From: Actinomadura_C sp036008685
GTDB taxonomy: Bacteria > Actinomycetota > Actinomycetes > Streptosporangiales > Streptosporangiaceae
DNA length: 64,000 bases
Reading direction: 5' to 3'
Assembly (NCBI GenBank): GCA_036008685.1
Contig: DASYNF010000118.1
Coordinates: 1 to 64,000, forward strand
Shown here: positions 58,916 through 64,000 of the stretch, in pieces
Layout: each line of letters begins with the position of its first letter
How positions within the stretch are numbered: position 1 is the stretch's first letter
Notes under the pieces: model-generated
What the model was told of the DNA's origin: nothing
Databases searched by the model: none
What the model saw: the letters and a program-made list of their open reading frames with translations, nothing else
Made by a program: the position numbers and the translations under genes

Positions 58916-59823
58916 CGGGACCTCCACTGGGACGGCTGGCACTGGCCCGCGGCACCCTCGACCGGGCCGCCCACCGGAGACGCGACGACGCCTGGCTGGA
59001 CGCGGCGTGGTCGGATCCGCGGACCCGCGTGTTCGCCGTCGAGGACGGGAAGGCGCTCGTCTCCTTCGAGCCCACGCCGGCCCTCGTCCTGTTCCCTCCG
59101 GATCAGGCTCCGGAGGGCGAACGGCTCCTGCTCGGCCTGGACGAGGACGCGGTGGCCTACTTCGCCGTCTCCGCGCCTCTCCCGGCGGTCGAGGCGGCCG
59201 AGCCGGCCGGGCTGCGGCGGGTCGGCGCGCTGCTCGGCGACCGTGACTCGGGCCTGCTCACGCACGCGGTCGCGATGCAGAACTGGCATCGGACCCACGG
59301 CCACTGCCCGCGATGCGGGACCGCGACGGAGGTGGCCTCGGCCGGGCACACCCGCACCTGCCCGGGGGACGGGACCGAGCACTTCCCCCGCATGGACCCC
59401 GCCGTCATCATGCTGGTGTACGACTCGGACGACCGCATCCTGCTCGCCCGCGGGCCGAACTGGCCGGCCGACCGCCGATCGATCCTCGCCGGGTTCGTGG
59501 AGCCCGGGGAGTCACTCGAACAGGCGGTGGCCCGCGAGGTCCATGAGGAGGTCGGGCTCACCGTCGAAGACGTGCGCTACCTCGGCAGCCAGCCCTGGCC
59601 GCTGCCGCAGAGCCTCATGATCGGGTTCTTCGCCCACGCCCATGACGGCCAGCGGCTGCGGCCGGACGCCGACGAGATCACCGACGCGGACTGGTACAGC
59701 CGCGAGGAGCTGCGGACGGCCATCGGGTCGAGGGAGATCGTCTCCCCAGGGCCGCTGTCCATCGCCAACCGGCTCATCACACGGTGGTACGGCTCGGAGC
59801 TTCCCGCGGCCGAACCGTTCTAG
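58912..59823 (+). CDS. nudC: NAD+/NADH pyrophosphatase NudC
   Basis: A 303-residue Nudix enzyme. The zinc segment is CPRCGTATE then RTCPGDG; the fourth zinc Cys is absent. The Nudix box is GFVEPGESLEQAV plus REVHEEVGL (residues ~195-217), and the NudC signature SQPWPLPQSLM follows. It hydrolyses NAD(H) or NAD-capped RNA to mononucleotides. It is translationally coupled to the M20 gene. In mycobacteria nudC (Rv3199c) sits in the same place between adnAB and mrx1/uvrD2. Confidence 0.92.
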   Translation: MTGPPLGRLALARGTLDRAAHRRRDDAWLDAAWSDPRTRVFAVEDGKALVSFEPTPALVLFPPDQAPEGERLLLGLDEDAVAYFAVSAPLPAVEAAEPAGLRRVGALLGDRDSGLLTHAVAMQNWHRTHGHCPRCGTATEVASAGHTRTCPGDGTEHFPRMDPAVIMLVYDSDDRILLARGPNWPADRRSILAGFVEPGESLEQAVAREVHEEVGLTVEDVRYLGSQPWPLPQSLMIGFFAHAHDGQRLRPDADEITDADWYSREELRTAIGSREIVSPGPLSIANRLITRWYGSELPAAEPF

Positions 59824-59913
59824 CGAGCGGGCCCCGCGGCCACGCCGGCTCGACGCAGCCCAGCTCGGAGCGGCCCGGCCCGAAGCTCCCGAGCCGGGCC
59901 CGAGTTCAGTTCA

Positions 59914-59935
59914 GCCGAGCTCAGCTCAGCTCGGC
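59914..59935. terminator. Hairpin between nudC and mrx1
   Basis: GCCGAGCT (59914-59921) and AGCTCGGC (59928-59935) are perfect arms over a six-base loop, within a run of TCAG/CTCAG repeats. It overlaps the last codons of mrx1 and separates it from convergent nudC. Confidence 0.5.
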
Positions 59936-60181
59936 GAGGCGCTTCTTGACCTCTTTGGCGGAGGGGTTGGTGAGCGCGCTCCCGTCCGGGAGCACCACGG
60001 TGGGCACCGTCTGGTTACCGCCGTTCACGCTCATGACGAACTCGGCGGCCTCGGGGTCCCGCTCGATGTCGACCTCGACCATCTCGATGCCCTCACGGGC
60101 CAGCTGGGTCTTGAGCCTGCGGCAGAATCCGCACCACGACGTGGTGTACATCGTCAGCTGGTTGACTGTGGGCGTCGCCAT
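59921..60181 (-). CDS. mrx1: Mycoredoxin (glutaredoxin-like, Mrx1)
   Basis: An 86-residue thioredoxin-fold protein with CGFC at residues 17-20, the cis-Pro region QTVPTVVLPDG and the mycoredoxin segment SVNGGNQTVPT. It reduces mixed disulfides with mycothiol in the cytoplasm, as in other mycothiol producers. Mycobacteria have it at Rv3198A, directly next to uvrD2, as here, though here the gene is divergent from uvrD2. Confidence 0.92.
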   Translation of the reverse strand: MATPTVNQLTMYTTSWCGFCRRLKTQLAREGIEMVEVDIERDPEAAEFVMSVNGGNQTVPTVVLPDGSALTNPSAKEVKKRLAELS

Positions 60182-60363
60182 CGGTCGGTCGTCCCCTCGT
60201 TGTGATCAAACGTTGTAGTGGCACCAACGCGCCGGCCCAGGCCGGCATTCCAGACGGGCTCCTCGGGGCCCGGTCGTCCACAGATCCCGGCCCCGGCCGT
60301 TCCGGGCGGCCGCTGGTGCAAGGATGGGACGGCATCGAGGCACGCGGCGACGGGGGAGGACGA

Positions 60364-62487
60364 TTGGAGGCCGAGGCGATCCTGGCAGGACTCGATCCGG
60401 AGCAGCGGGCGGTCGCCGAGGCGGTGCGCGGACCGGTCTGCGTGCTGGCCGGAGCCGGCACCGGCAAGACCCGGGCCATCACTCACCGGATCGCCTACGC
60501 CACCCTGACCGGCATCATCGCCCCCCAGCGGGTGCTCGCCCTGACCTTCACGACCAGGGCCGCCGGCGAGCTGCGGGGGAGGCTGAGGCGGCTCGGCGCT
60601 CCCGGGGTACAGGCCCGCACCTTCCACGCCGCCGCCCTCCGGCAGCTCACCTACTTCTGGCCGCGGGTGATCGGCGGTGAACCACCCAAGATCATCGAGT
60701 CCAAGATCGGTTTGGTCGCCGACGCCTCCCGCGCCTGCCGCCTCTCCTTCGGCCGTACGGAGCTGCGCGACGTCGCCGCCGAGATCGAATGGGCCAAGGT
60801 CACCCAGACCCGCCCCGAGGACTACGCGGCCGCCGCGGCCAAGGCCGGCCGCAGGCCCCCGGTCGACGCCATCGATGTGGCACGGGTCTACGTCATGTAC
60901 GAGAGCCTGCGCCGCGAACGCAACCTCCTCGACTTCGAGGGCATGCTGGAGCTCACCGCCGCGGTCCTCACCGAGCACCGGGAGGTCGCCAACCAGGTTC
61001 GCGACCAATATCGCTACTTCGTCGTGGACGAATACCAGGACGTCAACCCGCTGCAGAAGCTTCTCCTCGACACCTGGCTCGGTGGCCGCGACGACCTGTG
61101 CGTCGTCGGCGACCCCAGTCAGACGATCTACTCCTTCACCGGGGCGACCCCGTCCTATCTGCTCGACTTCACCAGCGATCACCCCGACGCCCAGGTGGTC
61201 AAGCTCGTCCGGGACTACCGCTCCACCCCGCAGGTCGTGAAGCTGGCCAACGAGGTGCTGGCCGGGCGCGGCCACGGCGGGGCGAGAGGCGACGCGCATC
61301 GGCACCGGCTGGAGCTGATCGCCCAGCGAGACGACGGCCCCGAGCCGGCCTTCGCGCAATACGACGACGAGGTCGCCGAGGCCGAGGACGTGGCTCGCAA
61401 GGCCCGCAAGCTCATCGGGCGTGGTGTGCCCGCGCGCGAGATCGCGGTGCTCTTCCGGATCAACGCGCAGTCCGAGGCCTATGAGCAGGCGTTCGCCGAC
61501 GCGGGCGTCCCCTATGTCCTGCGCGGCACCGAGCGGTTCTTCGAGCGCCCGGCGGTCCGCGAGGCGGTCGTACGGTTGCGTGGCGCCGCCCGGTCCGGGG
61601 GCGACGCGGACAACGACGGCACCGGCCTCGTCGCGACCGTACGACACGTGCTCTCGGGAGCCGGCTTCACCGACAAGGCGCCGGAGGGCACCGGCGCGGC
61701 TCGGGAGAAGTGGGAGTCGCTGGCGGCCCTCGTCCAGCTCGCGGAGGACATGGCCGCCGGCGAGGCCAAGGCCGGGCTCGCGGACTTCGTCGCCGAGCTC
61801 GAGGAGCGGGCCGCCACCCAGCACGCTCCACCGCTCGAGGGTGTGACCTTGGGCTCCCTGCACGCCGCGAAGGGGCTGGAGTGGGACGCGGTCTTCCTGG
61901 TCGGGCTCACCGACGGCACGCTGCCGATCATCTACGCCGAAACACCCGACCAGATCGAGGAGGAACGGAGGCTCCTCTACGTCGGCGTGACCCGTGCCCG
62001 TGAGCATCTCGCGCTGTCGTGGTCGCTCGCCCGTGCCCCCGGCGGGCGCAAGATCCGGCGGTCCTCTCGCTTCCTCGACGGGATCGCTCCGCAGACCACC
62101 ACCTCCACACCGGCCCGCGTCGGCAAGGGCGAACGGCGTCGTTCGGTCAAGGGCCCGCAACCGTGCCGCGTCTGCGGGCGCCCGATCACCGCCGCGCTCG
62201 AGCGCAAGCTCGGCCGTTGTGCGGGCTGTCCCGCCGATCTCGACGAGGAGCTGTTCGAGGGGCTGAAGCGATGGCGGCTGGAGACCGCCAAGGAACAGAA
62301 GGTCCCGACCTATGTGGTCTTCACCGACACGACCCTGCAGGCGATCGCCGAGCGAAAGCCGACGTCGGAGCCGGATCTCGCCGTGATCTTGGGGGTGGGA
62401 GCGGTCAAGCTGGAGCGCTATGGGGCTCCCGTGCTCTCGCTGTGCAGGGGTGAGACCCCTGCCACACCGCCCGACCTGCTTGACTGA
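60364..62487 (+). CDS. uvrD2: ATP-dependent DNA helicase UvrD2
   Basis: A 707-residue SF1A helicase. Walker A is AGAGTGKTRA (~residue 30), motif II VDEYQDVNPLQ, motif III GDPSQTIYSFTGA and motif VI VGVTRAREHL. A four-Cys zinc segment (CRVCGRPI, then RCAGC) and a C-terminal HRDC domain define UvrD2. TTG 60364 is chosen because GGGGGAGG lies four bases upstream and it gives the length of the mycobacterial protein (about 700). The frame is open to 60202. UvrD2 is essential in mycobacteria. Confidence 0.93.
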   Translation: MEAEAILAGLDPEQRAVAEAVRGPVCVLAGAGTGKTRAITHRIAYATLTGIIAPQRVLALTFTTRAAGELRGRLRRLGAPGVQARTFHAAALRQLTYFWPRVIGGEPPKIIESKIGLVADASRACRLSFGRTELRDVAAEIEWAKVTQTRPEDYAAAAAKAGRRPPVDAIDVARVYVMYESLRRERNLLDFEGMLELTAAVLTEHREVANQVRDQYRYFVVDEYQDVNPLQKLLLDTWLGGRDDLCVVGDPSQTIYSFTGATPSYLLDFTSDHPDAQVVKLVRDYRSTPQVVKLANEVLAGRGHGGARGDAHRHRLELIAQRDDGPEPAFAQYDDEVAEAEDVARKARKLIGRGVPAREIAVLFRINAQSEAYEQAFADAGVPYVLRGTERFFERPAVREAVVRLRGAARSGGDADNDGTGLVATVRHVLSGAGFTDKAPEGTGAAREKWESLAALVQLAEDMAAGEAKAGLADFVAELEERAATQHAPPLEGVTLGSLHAAKGLEWDAVFLVGLTDGTLPIIYAETPDQIEEERRLLYVGVTRAREHLALSWSLARAPGGRKIRRSSRFLDGIAPQTTTSTPARVGKGERRRSVKGPQPCRVCGRPITAALERKLGRCAGCPADLDEELFEGLKRWRLETAKEQKVPTYVVFTDTTLQAIAERKPTSEPDLAVILGVGAVKLERYGAPVLSLCRGETPATPPDLLD

Positions 62488-62492
62488 CGGCC

Positions 62493-63362
62493 GTGAAGGA
62501 ATCACTGAAGGAACTGCTCGAGCTGCTGGATCTCGAGCAGATCGAGAACGACATCTTCCGTGGGCGCAGTCCGCAGGACCGGCAGCAGCGCGTCTTCGGC
62601 GGGCAGGTCGCGGGACAGGCGCTGGTGGCGGCCGGGCGTACGGTCCCGGTCAACCGGCCGGTCCATTCGCTTCATGCCTATTTCATCCGCCCCGGCGACC
62701 CGAGCGTGCCGATCGTCTACACGGTCGACCGGGTTCGTGACGGCCGGTCCTTCACGACCCGGCGGGTCTCGGCCATCCAGCACGGAAAGGCCATCTTCAC
62801 CTTGTCGGCGTCCTTCCAGATCGTGGAGGACGGCCCCACACACCACGCTCCCGCGCCGCTGGTACCGGCTCCGGAGTCGTTGCCGACGTCCCACGAGCGG
62901 CTGGCCCCGATCTTCGGCGAACGGTTCGCCGAGGACTACGTGCGTCGCCGGCCTTTCGACGTGCGGCACGCAACCCCGCTGACGTGGGAGGCGGCCAAGG
63001 ATCCGAGTCTCATCACGCCCGAGTCGAAGGTCTGGCTGCGCGTCGATGGGGACCTGCCGGACGACCCGCTGCTCCACGTGTGCCTGATGACCTATGCCTC
63101 CGACATGACCCTGCTCGACACCGTGCTGCTCAACCACGGTCTGGCCTGGGGCGACAAGCGGACGATGGGCGCCAGCCTGGACCACGCCATGTGGTTCCAC
63201 CGGCCGTTCCGGGCCGACCGCTGGCTGCTGTACGCCCAGGACACGCCCAGCGCGGGAGGCGCCCGCGGGCTGGCCCGGGGACAGGTGTTCACCGAGGACG
63301 GCGAGCTCGTCGTCTCGGTCATGCAGGAGGGCCTGATCCGGGTCACCGACCCGGAGGCGTGA
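62493..63362 (+). CDS. tesB: Acyl-CoA thioesterase II (TesB-like)
   Basis: A 289-residue double hot-dog protein. It has GRSPQDRQQRVFGGQVAGQAL near the N-terminus, HSLHAYFIRPGDPSVPIVY, and a C-domain with ASDMTLLDTVLL (catalytic Asp) and SLDHAMWFHRPFRADRWLLY. It hydrolyses acyl-CoA thioesters. GTG 62493 lies five bases after the uvrD2 stop, so the two are probably co-transcribed. Confidence 0.92.
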   Translation: MKESLKELLELLDLEQIENDIFRGRSPQDRQQRVFGGQVAGQALVAAGRTVPVNRPVHSLHAYFIRPGDPSVPIVYTVDRVRDGRSFTTRRVSAIQHGKAIFTLSASFQIVEDGPTHHAPAPLVPAPESLPTSHERLAPIFGERFAEDYVRRRPFDVRHATPLTWEAAKDPSLITPESKVWLRVDGDLPDDPLLHVCLMTYASDMTLLDTVLLNHGLAWGDKRTMGASLDHAMWFHRPFRADRWLLYAQDTPSAGGARGLARGQVFTEDGELVVSVMQEGLIRVTDPEA

Positions 63363-63430
63363 CCGTGTCCTGACCCGGGGGCCCCGCCGGTTCCCGTGGA
63401 TCTTGCCAAGAAGAGGCATCGTCGCAGGTC

Positions 63431-63469
63431 AAAAATACCTTGATTGATTTCGCGCAACCCCCGTACGCT
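63431..63469 (+). promoter_or_regulatory. Promoter with AT-rich upstream element (WhiB7-type)
   Basis: TTGATT (63440-63445) and TACGCT (63464-63469) are 18 bases apart. AAAAATA at 63431-63437 lies directly upstream of the -35. An A/T run just before the -35 is the signature of WhiB7-activated promoters, including whiB7 itself. It drives the leader that follows. Confidence 0.6.
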
Positions 63470-63538
63470 CAACGCGAGCACTCAGACGGCTCGGCGCCCC
63501 GCGCCGGCCGCACGAACCCGACAGGAGGTGGCAGTCCG

Positions 63539-63829
63539 GTGAAGACCGAAATTTTCAGCGACATGGTCTGGTCCGCGGCCGCCGCCTGCGCGGGGTCCTA
63601 TGCGGATTCGCCCGTGTTCCGGCCCGTGGACGCCCAGCGCGCGCTGAATAGCGCGCGGCCGATGCCGCAGCTCGCCGACTCCGGTTCGCGACTGCGCGGC
63701 ATGCGGCGCATCCAGGCCGTGCAGGGGCGGAATGTCTCCTCCGAGACCGGCTCCGTCGCTCCGACGGCCCACAAGGCCGCCACCGAAGGTGGCGTGTCGG
63801 GTCCGTACCCCTGGAGGCATCCGGCTTAA
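63539..63829 (+). CDS. Upstream leader ORF before the truncated gene at the right edge
   Basis: GTG 63539 has AGGAGG ten bases upstream and reads 96 codons (KTEIFSDMVWSAAAACAGSY near the start). The product has no recognisable domain and is Ser/Ala/Arg-rich. The stop lies within a palindrome CCGGCTT-A-AAGCCGG (63821-63835), 16 bases before a strong terminator hairpin. That is the arrangement expected of a ribosome-sensing attenuator. It may instead be a real small protein; ATG 63565 is an alternative start. Confidence 0.45.
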   Translation: MKTEIFSDMVWSAAAACAGSYADSPVFRPVDAQRALNSARPMPQLADSGSRLRGMRRIQAVQGRNVSSETGSVAPTAHKAATEGGVSGPYPWRHPA

Positions 63830-63845
63830 AGCCGGGAATGCCCCC

Positions 63846-63886
63846 AGGCCGCGGATCCAGACACCGGATCCGCGGCCTTCTTGTTT
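63846..63886 (+). terminator. Strong intrinsic terminator/attenuator in the leader
   Basis: AGGCCGCGGATCC (63846-63858) pairs perfectly with GGATCCGCGGCCT (63866-63878) over a seven-base loop, followed by TCTTGTTT. It lies between the leader ORF and the next start codon, so transcription into the downstream gene must pass it. Confidence 0.88.
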
Positions 63887-63970
63887 CTCCGGGCTCTCAC
63901 CAGAGGGGCCCGCCAACTGAACCCGTTGAGAACCAACGCACAAAAACGCACAAAGGGGTGTGACACCGCG

Positions 63971-64000
63971 ATGCACGGGACCGCGCTCACCGTGAGCGAC
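63971..64000 (+). CDS. whiB7: Start of a truncated gene, probably whiB7
   Basis: ATG 63971 begins MHGTALTVSD and runs off the window. AAAGGGG lies 12-18 bases upstream. Ten residues carry no family signal. The call rests on context: uvrD2 is followed by whiB7 on the same strand in mycobacteria, and the preceding AT-rich promoter, leader ORF and terminator are typical of whiB7 leaders. Confidence 0.35.
   Translation, partial: MHGTALTVSD

Noticed and set aside
1..64000. CRISPR arrays, insertion sequences, phage genes, attachment sites, replication origins
   Set aside because: No regularly spaced repeats, transposase or integrase motifs, or DnaA-box clusters were seen on either strand.

Overview
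The window is high-GC DNA packed with short intergenic gaps, GTG/TTG starts, start-stop overlaps (ATGA, GTGA) and leaderless-looking GTG starts. Together with mycoredoxin, AdnAB, UvrD2, MoeZ, DUF3107, an ECF41 sigma factor, an RseA-type anti-sigma factor and an IdeR/DtxR-type iron box, this points to an actinomycete, most likely in or near Streptosporangiales (Thermomonosporaceae-like). No tRNA, rRNA, CRISPR array, phage or insertion sequence was found.

Region 1 (1-16 kb) resembles the mycobacterial sigE neighbourhood. An FKBP prolyl isomerase and the helicase HrpA are followed by an O-methyltransferase divergent from sigE-rseA-rseB-like-htrA-tatB. Convergent to these are mrp, a DUF1003 protein and a MgtE-N/CBS protein. 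sigE has an ECF-type promoter (GGAACC-N16-CGTT). Next comes an ECF41 sigma factor with a perfect ECF41 target promoter (TGTCACA-N16-CGTC). The partner oxidoreductase gene expected between them is replaced by a 38-codon ORF that overlaps the sigma start.

Region 2 (15-28 kb) is a metabolic mix: a CitE-like lyase, a CPBP membrane protease, a decayed acyl-CoA dehydrogenase pseudogene, a Nudix-pnuC-nadR group for NAD salvage, PHP phosphoesterase-MarC, a metallo-beta-lactamase-fold protein that has lost its metal motif, a RecB-like nuclease, an acyltransferase, a secreted DUF642-like protein and an alpha/beta hydrolase.

Region 3 (28-36 kb) matches the mycobacterial rhlE-TetR-DUF3107-moeZ region, with a stand-alone LigD polymerase domain and small unknown genes. 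Region 4 (36.9-41.5 kb) is a tightly overlapping five-gene operon. It holds two tandem copies of a [single-pass membrane protein + mycosin-like S8 protease] module, then an alkyltransferase-like protein. The first protease has an intact Asp-His-Ser triad; the second has lost both Asp and Ser and is a predicted pseudoprotease.

Region 5 (42.7-64 kb) is the adnA-adnB ... nudC-mrx1-uvrD2 genome-maintenance block known from mycobacteria. It is interrupted at 50.7-56.4 kb by an iron-box-controlled NRPS-independent siderophore operon (ATP-grasp ligase, two IucA/IucC-type synthetases, PLP decarboxylase). The gene content and order match the vibrioferrin pvsA-B-D-E genes without the exporter pvsC. The right edge holds a thioesterase and then a promoter, a translated upstream ORF and a strong intrinsic terminator before a truncated gene. 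By synteny and architecture this is probably the attenuated leader of whiB7.
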